The notes: generated from the letters alone by a model not told the origin. A DNA stretch of 64,000 nucleotides from Streptomyces sp. NBC_01341 (GCF_035946055.1 NZ_CP108364.1:5146001-5210000), one strand, 5' to 3'; counted from the stretch's first letter, positions 17,276 to 26,026 are shown. Translations and numbers: made by a program.

Positions 17276-17848
17276 TCAGGACCGGCCCGGAAGCAGACGC
17301 TGGAACAGCCCCCAGGTGAACTCGGCGACCTGCGGCCGGCCGTCGGCCGGGTCGGTGAAGGACAGGGCCCAGCGAGTCGGTGCACTGCCCTCCATGGGTC
17401 TGACGGGGGCGAAGGCCCTGGCCACCTCGTCGACCGTGCAGGACCACGGGAGCAGGTCCGCGGCGCCGCTCAGCTCGGGTCCCGGCACACCGGGCGCGCG
17501 CACCAGCCACTCGTTCCACACGGCCCCGCCGGGGCCCGCCATCACCTCGAACCGCAGGTCCGGCCAGAGGGGCAGCGGCCACAGCAGAGCGTCGCACTCC
17601 AGGTCGCCGACGGTGCGGCGCACGGACGTCTCGGGCTCGCCCAGCACCGAGCGGTAGCGACGCAGCGCGCCCCGGCCGCGCGGGGCGTGCAGCATGGCCT
17701 GCCAGCGGCGGTTCGCCTCCCGCATCTCGGCCAGGGAGGCCCCCAGTTCGATGCGCGCGTCCTCGACGAGGCCGGGCCGGTGGTCGGCCATGCGGCGCAG
17801 CAGGACGAGCTGGAACTGGAGCGGCCCGAACGGGGCGGGAGCGGTCAT
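17276..17848 (-). CDS. Conserved hypothetical protein
   Basis: The 190-residue acidic protein has no family that I recognise. It begins 'MTAPAPFGPLQFQLVLLRR', has a helical segment 20-60, then strands with 'CDALLWPLPLWPDLRFEVM' and 'FTWGLFQRLLPGRS' at the end. No signal peptide or membrane span is visible. ATG 17848 has AGGA about 10 bases before it; ATG 17857 is an alternative. It reads in the same direction as the mbl-like gene 132 bp downstream. Codon use is typical of the genome. Confidence 0.65.
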   Translation of the reverse strand: MTAPAPFGPLQFQLVLLRRMADHRPGLVEDARIELGASLAEMREANRRWQAMLHAPRGRGALRRYRSVLGEPETSVRRTVGDLECDALLWPLPLWPDLRFEVMAGPGGAVWNEWLVRAPGVPGPELSGAADLLPWSCTVDEVARAFAPVRPMEGSAPTRWALSFTDPADGRPQVAEFTWGLFQRLLPGRS

Positions 17849-17956
17849 GGGGCCCATCCTGCCGCGTGTCACGCGTATCGGACGGCGTGCCCCGGACTTC
17901 GGGATTCCACACAGGATCCTCACCTGTGCGGCTTCCTGTGCCGTTCCCCACGCGTT

Positions 17957-17962
17957 TAGTCT
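17957..17962 (+). promoter_or_regulatory. -10 element upstream of the CxxC membrane protein
   Basis: TAGTCT matches TANNNT and ends 9 bases before ATG 17972. The transcript would have at most a few untranslated bases. Confidence 0.45.
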
Positions 17963-17971
17963 GCGGGCGCG

Positions 17972-18697
17972 ATGGATTACTGCCACCCGTGCCAACGGCA
18001 CCTCAACGGGGCTCTGGCCTGTGCCGGTTGCGGGACACCCGCCGACGCGCTGGCCCCTTACGCGGTCTCCGCGGCCCCGGCCCGTCCCGGCCGCGACGAA
18101 GGGCCCGCGCGAGAGACCTCCGCTGCCTCCGAGGCCACCGGACACCGCCGTCGTGCCCCGGAAGTCCCCCCGCGCCGCCGGGGACGCCGTGGTCACCGCC
18201 GTCGCGGACGCACGCTGCTGCTGACGGCCACCGGAGTCGTGCTGGCCGTCGGCGCCCTGAGCCTTGCCGAGCTCGCCATCGAGCCCGGCGGCGACAGCGG
18301 CGCGGCGGAATACGTCAGCGAGGCCACGGACACGGCCACCGGGAGCGCACCAGTGGCGTCCTCCGGAGTGGAGCCGGACGACGCCGGGCCGGTGGACGCG
18401 CCCACCGTCGTCCCGGTGACCGCCTCCCGCTCCGGCGAAACCGAGGGCAAGGACGGGGACGGGGGCGACGGCTCCGCGACGCCGGGGGCTTCCGCTTCGG
18501 CCACCCGCCCCGGGAGCCCGTCCCCGTCCGCCTCGTCGTCCGATCCGGACGGGCCCGCAGGTACCGAGGGGCCCTCGGACCCCTCGCACTCCACGGGGCC
18601 GACGGCGGAGCCGACGAGCCCGGCGCCCAGCGACGACCCCACGCCCACTCCGTCCCCCTCCGAGACGTGCACGCCGTGGCTCTGGTGGTGCGTCTGA
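17972..18697 (+). CDS. Membrane protein with N-terminal CxxC pairs and long Ser/Pro/Thr tail
   Basis: The 241-residue protein begins 'MDYCHPCQRHLNGALACAGCG', two CxxC pairs that look like a small zinc ribbon. A basic linker (about 60-82) follows, then one membrane helix (about 83-104). The 130-residue outer part is disordered and rich in Ser, Pro, Asp and Gly, ending in the odd aromatic motif 'CTPWLWWCV'. The likely topology is zinc ribbon inside and tail outside. It is a Streptomyces-type hypothetical of unknown role. It is read divergently from the 17276-17848 gene and converges on the marR gene, with only 12 bp between the stops. Confidence 0.7.
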   Translation: MDYCHPCQRHLNGALACAGCGTPADALAPYAVSAAPARPGRDEGPARETSAASEATGHRRRAPEVPPRRRGRRGHRRRGRTLLLTATGVVLAVGALSLAELAIEPGGDSGAAEYVSEATDTATGSAPVASSGVEPDDAGPVDAPTVVPVTASRSGETEGKDGDGGDGSATPGASASATRPGSPSPSASSSDPDGPAGTEGPSDPSHSTGPTAEPTSPAPSDDPTPTPSPSETCTPWLWWCV

Positions 18698-18709
18698 GGC
18701 ATCCCGGCC

Positions 18710-19144
18710 TCAGGCGGTCTCCTCGCCGAGCATCCTGCGCAGCAGGTCGCGCAGGACGGTCCGCTCCGTCTCCGACAGCTCGGCGAGCGGCTCCCGGGCG
18801 AAGTCCAGGGCGTCCCGCAGCTGAGCGGCCGTCCGGACGCCCTCCTCGGTCGGTGCGGCGAGCTTCACCCGCCGGTCGGCCGGGTCCGGCCGCCGCTCGA
18901 CCAGGCCCCGGAGCTCCAGCCGGTCGACTATCCCGGTGATGTTGGACGGTTCGCACTTCAGCTTCCGGGCGACCTTGCGCATGGGCATCGGCTCCAGCGA
19001 GAGCAGCCCGAGCACCCGCGCCTGCGCGCCGGTGAGGGCGTGTGCGGCGGCAGCCCGGTCGTACTCCTCGTGATAGCGCGCCACGACGCCGCCGATGAGC
19101 TGGATGACATCGAGGGTCACGGGGTCCGTGTGCGAGGTGGCCAT
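18710..19144 (-). CDS. MarR family transcriptional regulator
   Basis: The 144-residue protein has the winged helix of MarR ('MRKVARKLKCEPSNITGIVDRLELRGLVERRPDPADRR', about 55-92) between N- and C-terminal dimer helices. One cysteine (C64) lies in the recognition region. The N-terminal redox cysteine of OhrR is missing, so a thiol-peroxide sensor of the OhrR type is unlikely despite an ohr gene nearby. ATG 19144 is leaderless by its -10 spacing. It is divergent from an NADP oxidoreductase that it probably represses (context inference). Confidence 0.85.
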   Translation of the reverse strand: MATSHTDPVTLDVIQLIGGVVARYHEEYDRAAAAHALTGAQARVLGLLSLEPMPMRKVARKLKCEPSNITGIVDRLELRGLVERRPDPADRRVKLAAPTEEGVRTAAQLRDALDFAREPLAELSETERTVLRDLLRRMLGEETA

Positions 19145-19151
19145 GACACCC

Positions 19152-19157
19152 AGCGTA
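19152..19157 (-). promoter_or_regulatory. -10 element, leaderless promoter of marR
   Basis: Read on the minus strand, TACGCT is followed by 7 bases and then ATG 19144. No ribosome site is present. Confidence 0.5.
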
Positions 19158-19164
19158 CCGAATT

Positions 19165-19196
19165 ACTTGACAAGGTGAAATATCACGACGCATGGT
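19165..19196 (+). promoter_or_regulatory. Promoter of the oxidoreductase gene with a possible MarR operator
   Basis: A perfect -35 TTGACA (19167-19172) is followed after 18 bases by CATGGT (19191-19196) as a weak -10. The -35 sits inside the small dyad ACTTGACAAGGT (core CTTG-A-CAAG, 19166-19174). That position suits repression by the divergent MarR protein. Confidence 0.4.
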
Positions 19197-19260
19197 TGTT
19201 TCATGTCCTGAAGCTTCTTCGGCTTCCCGCACCGTACGACATCGAGGAGAACCCGAGCCC

Positions 19261-20283
19261 ATGTCTGCAGCACTTCCCACGTCAAGCCGTGAATGGCACC
19301 TCGTCGCCCGTCCGCACGGCTGGCCCGAGGCCAAGGACTTCGCGCTGCGTGAGGCGCCGGTGACCGCTCCCGGCGAGGGCCGCGTCCTCGTCCGCAACCT
19401 GCACTTCTCCGTCGACCCCTACATGCGCGGCCGCATGAACGACGTGAAGTCGTACACCCCGCCCTTCAAGCTCGACCACCCCATGGAAGGTGGCGCGGTC
19501 GGCGAGGTCGTGGCGTCGAACGCCGAGGGCTTCGCCGTCGGCGACCACGTCCTGCACGGCCTCGGCTGGCGCGAGTACGCCGACGTCCCCGCCAAGCACG
19601 CGGTCAAGGTCGACGCCTCCCTGGCCCCCCTGTCCGCCTACCTCGGTGTGCTCGGCATGACCGGCCTCACCGCCTACGCCGGCCTGTTCGACGTCGCCTC
19701 CTTCAAGGAGGGGGACGCCGTCTTCGTCTCCGGCGCGGCCGGAGCGGTCGGCAGCCAGGTCGGGCAGATGGCGAAGATCAAGGGCGCGTCCAAGGTCATC
19801 GGTTCGGCCGGCTCCGACGAGAAGGTCAAGCTCCTCGTCGAGGAGTACGGCTTCGACGCCGCCTTCAACTACAAGAACGGCCCCGTCAGGGAGCAGCTCG
19901 CCGAGGCCGCGCCCGACGGCATCGACGTCTACTTCGACAACGTCGGCGGTGACCACCTGGAAGCCGCGATCTCCTCGCTCAACGTGCACGGCCGCGCCAC
20001 CATCTGCGGGATGATCGCGCAGTACAACGCCACGGAGCCCACCCCGGGCCCGCGCAACCTCGCCCTCGTCATCGGCAAGCGCCTGCGCCTGCAGGGCATG
20101 CTCGTGGGCGACCACGCGGCGCTCCAGCCGCAGTTCGTCCAGGACGTGGCCGGCTGGCTCGCCTCCGGCGAGCTCAAGTACAACGAGACGAAGGTCCAGG
20201 GCATCGAGAACGCCTACGACGCGTTCGTCGGCCTGCTGCGGGGCGAGAACACCGGAAAGATGATCGTCTCGCTGGACGCCTGA
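19261..20283 (+). CDS. NADP-dependent zinc-free alcohol dehydrogenase/alkenal reductase (MDR family)
   Basis: The 340-residue protein belongs to the medium-chain reductases of the curcumin/2-alkenal reductase group. It starts 'SREWHLVARPHGWPEAKDF', has 'VDPYMRGRMND' near residue 55, and has the Rossmann motif 'SGAAGAVGSQVGQMAKIKG'. It lacks the zinc-ligand cysteines of alcohol dehydrogenases. Such enzymes use NADPH to reduce the double bond of reactive enals or enones. ATG 19261 has GAGGAG upstream and gives the family's usual length; the frame is open further upstream without similarity. MarR control from the divergent promoter is likely. Neighbouring Ohr suggests a detoxification context. 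Confidence 0.85.
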   Translation: MSAALPTSSREWHLVARPHGWPEAKDFALREAPVTAPGEGRVLVRNLHFSVDPYMRGRMNDVKSYTPPFKLDHPMEGGAVGEVVASNAEGFAVGDHVLHGLGWREYADVPAKHAVKVDASLAPLSAYLGVLGMTGLTAYAGLFDVASFKEGDAVFVSGAAGAVGSQVGQMAKIKGASKVIGSAGSDEKVKLLVEEYGFDAAFNYKNGPVREQLAEAAPDGIDVYFDNVGGDHLEAAISSLNVHGRATICGMIAQYNATEPTPGPRNLALVIGKRLRLQGMLVGDHAALQPQFVQDVAGWLASGELKYNETKVQGIENAYDAFVGLLRGENTGKMIVSLDA

Positions 20284-20372
20284 CCGCCCCGGACCGTCAC
20301 CCGTTAGGCTCGGTCCAGGCCGTCGCGGTCGTGGGCGCGAGTCGCGGCGCATCAGCAGGAGGAATCACCGTT

Positions 20373-20801
20373 ATGACCATCCAGCACATAGACGTGGCCT
20401 ACACCGCCGTCGCCACAGCGGAGAACGGCCGTGACGGCCGCGTCTCCTCCGACGACGGCAACCTCGACGTCGTCGTCAACCCGCCGAAGGCGATGGGCGG
20501 CAGCGGCGCGGGCACCAACCCCGAGCAGCTCTTCGCGGCCGGCTACAGCGCCTGCTTCCAGGGTGCGCTCGGCGTCGTCGCCCGCAACGAGAAGGCCGAC
20601 ATCTCGGGTTCGACGGTGACCGCCTCGGTCTCCATCGGCAAGACGGAGGCCGGAGGCTTCGGCCTGGAGGTCGCGATCAGCGCCTCCATCCCGAACGTCG
20701 ACAGGGCCACCGCCCAGGCGCTCGTCGAGAAGGCGCACCAGGTGTGCCCGTACTCGAACGCCACCCGCGGCAACATCAAGGTCGAGCTGTCCGTCGCCTG
20801 A
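20373..20801 (+). CDS. ohr: Organic hydroperoxide resistance protein (Ohr/OsmC family)
   Basis: The 142-residue thiol peroxidase reduces organic and fatty-acid hydroperoxides in the cytoplasm. Both catalytic cysteines are present, in 'FAAGYSACFQGAL' and 'AHQVCPYSNATRGN'. ATG 20373 has a near-perfect AGGAGGAA site 6 bases upstream. It lies 89 bp after the oxidoreductase gene on the same strand and may share its transcript. A strong bidirectional terminator follows. Confidence 0.9.
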   Translation: MTIQHIDVAYTAVATAENGRDGRVSSDDGNLDVVVNPPKAMGGSGAGTNPEQLFAAGYSACFQGALGVVARNEKADISGSTVTASVSIGKTEAGGFGLEVAISASIPNVDRATAQALVEKAHQVCPYSNATRGNIKVELSVA

Positions 20802-20827
20802 CCGGACAAGCCCGGTCGTACGTGTCC

Positions 20828-20865
20828 GAGGGCCGCACCCCGCTCCGAAGCGGGGTGCGGCCCTC
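20828..20865. terminator. Bidirectional hairpin terminator
   Basis: GAGGGCCGCACCCCGCT (20828-20844) pairs perfectly with 20849-20865 around a 4-base loop. It separates the converging ohr and aldose epimerase genes. Confidence 0.8.
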
Positions 20866-20906
20866 GGCCGTGACCGCGACTCCCGAGGCGCGCGCCCCGA
20901 ACGCGG

Positions 20907-22064
20907 TCAGCGCGCCGAGAAGGCGTGCACGGTCGTGGACCGGTAGGTCCCGCCGGGGCGCAGTACCGTCGAGGGGAACGACGGCTGGTTGGGTGAGTCG
21001 GGGAAGTGCTGGGACTCCAGGCAGAACGCGTCGCCCTGCCGGTAGACCCGCCCCGAGGTCCCGGTGAGCGTGCCGTCGAGGAAGTTGCCGGTATAGACCT
21101 GCATGCCCGGCTCGGTCGTGTACATCCTCATGACGCGTCCCGAACCGGGGTCGGTCACCGTCAGCGCGTACTCCGGGCGGGACGTGATCCCCTTGTCCAG
21201 CACGAAGTTGTGGTCGACCCCCTGCCCGTGACCGATCTGTTCGTGCGGGGTGCGGACGGCGTCGCCGATGGCGCGGGCCCGCCGGAAATCGAAGGGCGTC
21301 CGTGCCACCGGGGCGAGTTCGCCCGTCGGGATGAGGGTCGCGCCCACCGGTGTGTAGCGCGCCGCCGCGAGCTCCAGCAGATGCCCGTCGACGCTGCCGC
21401 TGCCCTCGCCGCCCAGATTGAAATAGGTGTGGCTGGTCAGGTTGAGGACGGTCGCCCGGTCCGTCGTGGCCGTGTAGTCGATGCGCCACTCGCCCCGGGA
21501 GGTGAGGGCGTAGACGACACGGACGGCGAGCGCGCCCGGATAGCCGGCCTCGCCGTCCGGGCTGGTCCGGGTCAGGACCAGCCCGACCTCACCTCGCGAG
21601 GTGAAGGGCTCGATGTGCCAGATCCGCTTGTCGAAGCCCTGGTCGCCGCCGTGGAGGCTGTTGGGGCCGTCGTTGAGAGGGAGTTGGTGGGTGACCCCGT
21701 CGAGGGTGAAGCGTCCCTCGGCGATGCGGTTGCCGTACCGGCCTATGAGGCCGCCGAAGTAGGGCGACTTCGCCACGTAGTCCGGCAGGCCGCCGAAGCC
21801 CAGCGCGATGTTCGCCGTGCGTCCCCTGCGGTCGGGTGTCTCCAGGGACTGGACGACACCGCCCCACGAGAGGACCTTCAGCCGGGTCCCGCCGTTGGCG
21901 AGGGTCCAGCGGTACACCTTCGTCCCGTCGGCGAGCGTGCCGAAGTGCTCCCTGGACGGGGTGCGTCCCCCGGACGTGGCGTGGGCGGCCGGAGAGCCCG
22001 CCGCCACCGCCAGTCCGGCGGCGGCCGTGGCCGCCAGAACGGTGCGTCTGCTGGTACCGGTCAT
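20907..22064 (-). CDS. Tat-exported aldose 1-epimerase (GalM family)
   Basis: The 385-residue protein starts with a twin-arginine signal ('TSRRTVLAATAAAGLAVAAG', cleavage near residue 30). The complete aldose epimerase core follows: 'GRYGNRIAEGRF', 'LHGGDQGFDKRIW', 'LTSHTYFNLGG' with a catalytic histidine, and 'LESQHFPDSPNQ'. The enzyme interconverts alpha and beta anomers of hexoses, here outside the membrane. ATG 22064 has AAGGAG 8 bases upstream. It is the last gene of the minus-strand sugar operon, 28 bp after the permease. Exporting the epimerase next to a binding-protein transporter suggests that it feeds the right anomer to the lipoprotein. Confidence 0.85.
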   Translation of the reverse strand: MTGTSRRTVLAATAAAGLAVAAGSPAAHATSGGRTPSREHFGTLADGTKVYRWTLANGGTRLKVLSWGGVVQSLETPDRRGRTANIALGFGGLPDYVAKSPYFGGLIGRYGNRIAEGRFTLDGVTHQLPLNDGPNSLHGGDQGFDKRIWHIEPFTSRGEVGLVLTRTSPDGEAGYPGALAVRVVYALTSRGEWRIDYTATTDRATVLNLTSHTYFNLGGEGSGSVDGHLLELAAARYTPVGATLIPTGELAPVARTPFDFRRARAIGDAVRTPHEQIGHGQGVDHNFVLDKGITSRPEYALTVTDPGSGRVMRMYTTEPGMQVYTGNFLDGTLTGTSGRVYRQGDAFCLESQHFPDSPNQPSFPSTVLRPGGTYRSTTVHAFSAR

Positions 22065-22092
22065 GAAACAACTCCTTCTCGAAGGCGAAGTG

Positions 22093-23337
22093 TTACGAGC
22101 CGACCTTGCGCTTGTTCCAGACGTCGAAGCCGACCGCGGCCAGCAGGACGAGACCCTTGATGACCTGCTGGTAGTCGGTGCCGATGCCGACGAGGTTCAT
22201 ACCGTTGTTCAGCACGCCCAGGACGAGACCACCGATGATCGCGCCGAGCACCGTGCCGACACCGCCGCTCATCGACGCGCCGCCGATGAACGAGGCGGCG
22301 ATGGCCTCCAGTTCGAAGTTGAGGCCTGCCTTGGGCGAGGCGGCGTTGAAGCGGGCGGCGAAGACCAGACCCGCCAGGGCCGCGAGCATGCCCATGTTCA
22401 GGAAGACCAGGAAGGTGACCTTCCTGTCCTTCACGCCCGACAGCTTGGCCGCGGGCAGGTTGCCGCCGATGGCGTAGACGTGGCGGCCGATGATCGCGTT
22501 GCGCATCAGGTAGCCGAACCCGACGACGAGCACACCGAGGATGAGCAGCACGACCGGGGCGCCCTTGTAGCTGGCGAGCAGCAGGGTGACCACGAGGACG
22601 GCCGCGACCAGCGCGACCAGCTTGAGCAGGAACAGCTTGGCGGGCGGCACGTCGAGGGCGAACTCCTGCTGCCGCTTGCGGGCGCGGACCTCCTGGAACA
22701 CCACGAAGGCGATCAGGGCGAAGCCCAGCAGCAGGGTGAGGTTGTGGTAGTTGGTGGTGGGGCCGACCTCGGGGAGGAAGCCGTTGGCTATCTCCTGCAG
22801 GTCCTTCGGGAAGGGGCCCAGGGTCTGGCCCTTCAGGAAGATCTCGGTGAGGCCGCGGAACAGCAGCATGCCCGCCAGGGTCACGATGAACGACGGTATG
22901 CCGAGATAGGCGATGAAGAAGCCCTGCGCCGCGCCCGCGACGGCGCCGATGGCCAGGCACAGCACCACCGCGAGCGGCCAGGGGAGATCGTGCTCGACCA
23001 TCAGTACGGCGGCCATCGCGCCGATGAACGCGGTCAGCGAGCCGACCGAGAGGTCGATGTGACCCGCGATGATGACGAGCATCATGCCGATCGCGAGGAT
23101 CAGGATGTAGCTGTTCTGCAGCACCAGGTTGGACACGTTGCGTGGCAGCAGCAGGTCGCCGCCCGACCACACCGCGAACAGCACCACGATCAGGCCCAGG
23201 GCCATCAGCATGCCGTACTGGCGCATGTTGCGGCGCATGCCGCCGAGCACCAGTTGCATCAGGCCGTCGCCTGATGCCGGTCCGCCCTTGCCGGCCGGCG
23301 CGGGGGCCGGGGTCCTGTCGGTCAGGTCCGTACTCAT
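22093..23337 (-). CDS. Sugar ABC transporter permease (XylH/MmsB type)
   Basis: The 414-residue integral membrane protein has about ten hydrophobic spans. It carries the BPD_transp_2 motif block 'GHIDLSVGSLTAFIGAMAA' near residue 90 and 'NAIIGRHVYAIGGNLPAAKLSG' near 290. The family transports pentoses and hexoses together with ChvE-like binding proteins. A long loop near 205-230 is rich in basic residues. ATG 23337 overlaps the stop of the ATPase gene by 4 bp (ATGA), so translation is coupled. Confidence 0.88.
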   Translation of the reverse strand: MSTDLTDRTPAPAPAGKGGPASGDGLMQLVLGGMRRNMRQYGMLMALGLIVVLFAVWSGGDLLLPRNVSNLVLQNSYILILAIGMMLVIIAGHIDLSVGSLTAFIGAMAAVLMVEHDLPWPLAVVLCLAIGAVAGAAQGFFIAYLGIPSFIVTLAGMLLFRGLTEIFLKGQTLGPFPKDLQEIANGFLPEVGPTTNYHNLTLLLGFALIAFVVFQEVRARKRQQEFALDVPPAKLFLLKLVALVAAVLVVTLLLASYKGAPVVLLILGVLVVGFGYLMRNAIIGRHVYAIGGNLPAAKLSGVKDRKVTFLVFLNMGMLAALAGLVFAARFNAASPKAGLNFELEAIAASFIGGASMSGGVGTVLGAIIGGLVLGVLNNGMNLVGIGTDYQQVIKGLVLLAAVGFDVWNKRKVGS

Positions 23338-24884
23338 CGGGTTACCTCGTTGTCCTTCGTCATCTGACGCATCAGCGCTTCCTGCGAGGCCTCGGCCCGA
23401 GAGAACTCGCCCGTCAGCCGGCCCGCGGCCATCGTGTAGATGCGGTCGCACATGCCGAGCAGCTCCGGCAGCTCGGAGGAAATGAAGACGACCGCCTTGC
23501 CCTGGGCGGCCAGTTGGTCGATGACCGTGTAGATCTCGTACTTGGCGCCCACGTCGATGCCGCGCGTGGGCTCGTCCAGGATGAGCACCTCGGGACCCGC
23601 GAAGATCCACTTGCTGAGGACGACCTTCTGCTGGTTGCCGCCGGACAGCTTGCCCACCGGTTCGAAGACGGTGGGGGCCTTGATGTTCATGGACCTGCGG
23701 AAGTCCTCGGCGACCTGCCGCTCCCCGTGCTCGTCGACCACACCCCGCCTGGCGACCTTGCCGAGGGCGGTCAGCGAGATGTTCCGGTTGATGGTGTCGA
23801 TGAGGTTGAGGCCGTAGTGCTTGCGGTCCTCCGTGGCGTACGCGATGCCGTGCTTCACCGCCTCGGGGACGGACTTCGTACGGATCTCGGTGCCGTCCCG
23901 GAGGACCGTGCCGCCCGCGTACCGGCCGTAGGAGCGGCCGAAGACGCTCATCGCCAGCTCGGTGCGGCCGGCGCCCATGAGCCCGGCGATCCCGACGATC
24001 TCACCGCGCCGCACCTCGATCGAGACGTCGTCGACGACCTTGCGCTGCTGGTCGATGGGGTGGTGCACGGTCCAGTTGCGGATCTCCAGGGCGGGGGCGG
24101 ACCCCTCCTCCGGATGGTGCGGGGTGCGCTCCGGGAACCGGTGCTCGAGGTCGCGGCCGACCATCCCGCTGATGATCCGGTCCTCGGTCGTCTCCGCCGC
24201 CGCCACGTCGAGCGTCTCGATGGAGCGCCCGTCGCGGATGATCGTGACCGAGTCGGCGACCCGGCGGATCTCGTTCAGCTTGTGCGAGATGATGATCGAG
24301 GTCATGCCCTGTTCCTTGAGTTGCAGGATCAGGTCGAGGAGCTTGCCGCTGTCCTCGTCGTTGAGCGCCGCCGTCGGCTCGTCGAGGATGAGCAGCTTCA
24401 CCTTCTTGGACAGCGCCTTGGCTATCTCCACCAGCTGCTGCTTGCCCACGCCGATGTCGGCGACGCGGGTCTCCGGGTGCTCGTCGAGACCGACCCGGCG
24501 CAGCAGTTCACCCGCGTGCCTGAGGGTGTCGTTCCAGTTGATGAGCCCGCGCCTGGCGTGCTCGTTGCCGAGGAAGATGTTCTCGGCGATGGAGAGGTAC
24601 GGCACCAGTGCCAGTTCCTGGTGGATGATCACGATGCCGTGCTGCTCGCTCGCCCGGATGTCCTTGAACCGGCTGGTCGTGCCCTCGAAGAGGATGTCCC
24701 CCTCGTAGCTGCCGTGCGGATGGACGCCCGAGAGGACCTTCATCAAGGTCGACTTGCCGGCGCCGTTCTCCCCGCAGATGGCGTGGACCTCGCCCTGCCG
24801 GACGGTCAGTGTGACGTCCGAAAGCGCTTTGACGCCGGGGAATGTTTTGACGATCGAGCGCATTTCCAGGACGGGTCCCGCCAT
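23334..24884 (-). CDS. Sugar ABC transporter ATP-binding protein (two ABC domains, XylG/MmsA type)
   Basis: The 516-residue protein carries two nucleotide-binding domains. The first has Walker A 'GENGAGKSTLMK', signature 'GVGKQQLVEIAKAL' and Walker B 'LLILDEPTAAL'. The second has a degenerate Walker A ('GLMGAGRTEL'), signature 'LSGGNQQKV' and 'VLILDEPTRGID', as is usual for this family. It powers sugar import through the adjacent permease. ATG 24884 follows GGAAGG by 7 bases; the TTG further upstream is less likely. An AAAGCGCTTT palindrome lies early in the coding region. Confidence 0.9.
   Translation of the reverse strand: MAGPVLEMRSIVKTFPGVKALSDVTLTVRQGEVHAICGENGAGKSTLMKVLSGVHPHGSYEGDILFEGTTSRFKDIRASEQHGIVIIHQELALVPYLSIAENIFLGNEHARRGLINWNDTLRHAGELLRRVGLDEHPETRVADIGVGKQQLVEIAKALSKKVKLLILDEPTAALNDEDSGKLLDLILQLKEQGMTSIIISHKLNEIRRVADSVTIIRDGRSIETLDVAAAETTEDRIISGMVGRDLEHRFPERTPHHPEEGSAPALEIRNWTVHHPIDQQRKVVDDVSIEVRRGEIVGIAGLMGAGRTELAMSVFGRSYGRYAGGTVLRDGTEIRTKSVPEAVKHGIAYATEDRKHYGLNLIDTINRNISLTALGKVARRGVVDEHGERQVAEDFRRSMNIKAPTVFEPVGKLSGGNQQKVVLSKWIFAGPEVLILDEPTRGIDVGAKYEIYTVIDQLAAQGKAVVFISSELPELLGMCDRIYTMAAGRLTGEFSRAEASQEALMRQMTKDNEVTR
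24821..24830. promoter_or_regulatory. LacI-type operator-like palindrome inside the ATPase gene
   Basis: AAAGCGCTTT is a perfect 10-bp palindrome within CGAAAGCGCTTTGA, close to the consensus of many LacI-family operators. It encodes Lys-Ala-Leu-Ser and may be there by chance. It lies 55 bases inside the reading frame. Confidence 0.25.
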
Positions 24885-24916
24885 GGTCTTGCCTTCCAAT
24901 CCTTGAGGGGGCCCGG

Positions 24917-26026
24917 TTACTTGAGGTCGTTCTCGGTGTAGTAGCCGCCGTCGACCAGGACTTCCTTGTAGTTGGCCTTGTCGACGCTGACCGGCTGCAG
25001 CAGGAAGGCGGGGACGACCTTGTCGCCGTTGTCGTAGGACTTGGTGTCGTTGACCTCGGGCTTCTTGTCGTTCAGGACCGCGTCGACCATGTTCGAGGCG
25101 ACCTTGGCGAGCTGGCGCAGGTCCTTGTAGACGGTCTGGGTCTGCTCACCCGTGATGATCGACTTCACCGAGGCGACCTCGGCGTCCTGACCCGTGACGA
25201 CCGGCATCGGCTTGGCCTTGGTGCCGTAGCCGTCCGACTTCAGGGCCGAGAGGATGCCGATGGAGATGCCGTCGTACGGCGAGAGCACGGCGTCGACCCT
25301 GGCGCTGCGGTAGCTGGACGTCAGCAGGTCGTCCATGCGCTTCTGCGCGGTGCCGCCGTCCCAGCGCAGGGTGGTGACCTGGTTGAGGGCGGTCTGCTTG
25401 GACCTGACGACCAGTTCGCCCTTGTCCACGTAAGGCTTGAGGACGTTCATCGCGCCCTGGAAGAAGTACTTGGTGTTGTTGTCGTCGTTGGAACCGGCGA
25501 ACAGCTCGATGCTGAAGGGGCCCTTCTTGCCGCTCCCCAGGCCGAGCTTGTCCACGATGTACGTGCCCTGCAGCTCGCCGACCTTCTCGTTGTCGAACGA
25601 GGCGTAGTAGTCGACGTTCGGAGAGCCGAGGATCAGCCGGTCGTAGGAGATCACCGGGATGTCGGCGTCCTTGGCCTGCTGCAGCACGTTGGCGAGGGAC
25701 TTGTTGTCGATCGCGGCCACGATCAGGGCGTCCACACCCTGCGTGATCATGTTCTCGATCTGCGAGACCTGCTGGTCCGGGTCGTCCTCGCCGTAGGCGA
25801 GCTTGGTCTTGTACCCCTTGCCCTTCAGCTCCTTCACGACGTTGGCGCCGTCGGCGATCCAGCGCTCGGAGGACTTGGTCGGCATCGCGATGCCGATGGT
25901 GGCGCCGTCACTGCCTCCCTTGTTCTCGTCGCTGCCGCCCTCGCTGTTCTGGCCGCAGGCGGTCAGGGTGAGGGCGAGGGAGGCGGCGGAGGCGATGGCG
26001 GCAAGTGCGGCTCTGCGGTTGCGCAT
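24917..26026 (-). CDS. Sugar-binding lipoprotein (ChvE/XylF-like)
   Basis: The 369-residue protein has a lipoprotein signal ('ALTLTACGQ', lipid-modified Cys near residue 24). A linker and a periplasmic-binding-protein type 1 fold follow: 'GIAMPTKSSERWIADG', 'ALIVAAIDNKSLANVL', 'PVISYDRLI', and 'LSPYDGISIGIL' with 'VVTGQDAE'. ChvE-like proteins bind several monosaccharides. Of three ATGs in frame, 26026 has AAGGA at the best distance, so it is preferred over 26032 and 26035. It sits 32 bp upstream of the ATPase gene. Confidence 0.85.
   Translation of the reverse strand: MRNRRAALAAIASAASLALTLTACGQNSEGGSDENKGGSDGATIGIAMPTKSSERWIADGANVVKELKGKGYKTKLAYGEDDPDQQVSQIENMITQGVDALIVAAIDNKSLANVLQQAKDADIPVISYDRLILGSPNVDYYASFDNEKVGELQGTYIVDKLGLGSGKKGPFSIELFAGSNDDNNTKYFFQGAMNVLKPYVDKGELVVRSKQTALNQVTTLRWDGGTAQKRMDDLLTSSYRSARVDAVLSPYDGISIGILSALKSDGYGTKAKPMPVVTGQDAEVASVKSIITGEQTQTVYKDLRQLAKVASNMVDAVLNDKKPEVNDTKSYDNGDKVVPAFLLQPVSVDKANYKEVLVDGGYYTENDLK

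Noticed and set aside
14744..17959. 1071-codon plus-strand frame
   Set aside because: It is a shadow across the kinase and mbl genes on the other strand, with no recognisable domain.
18710..19144. MarR gene as the OhrR sensor for ohr
   Set aside because: The conserved N-terminal redox cysteine of OhrR is missing, and the gene faces an oxidoreductase rather than ohr.
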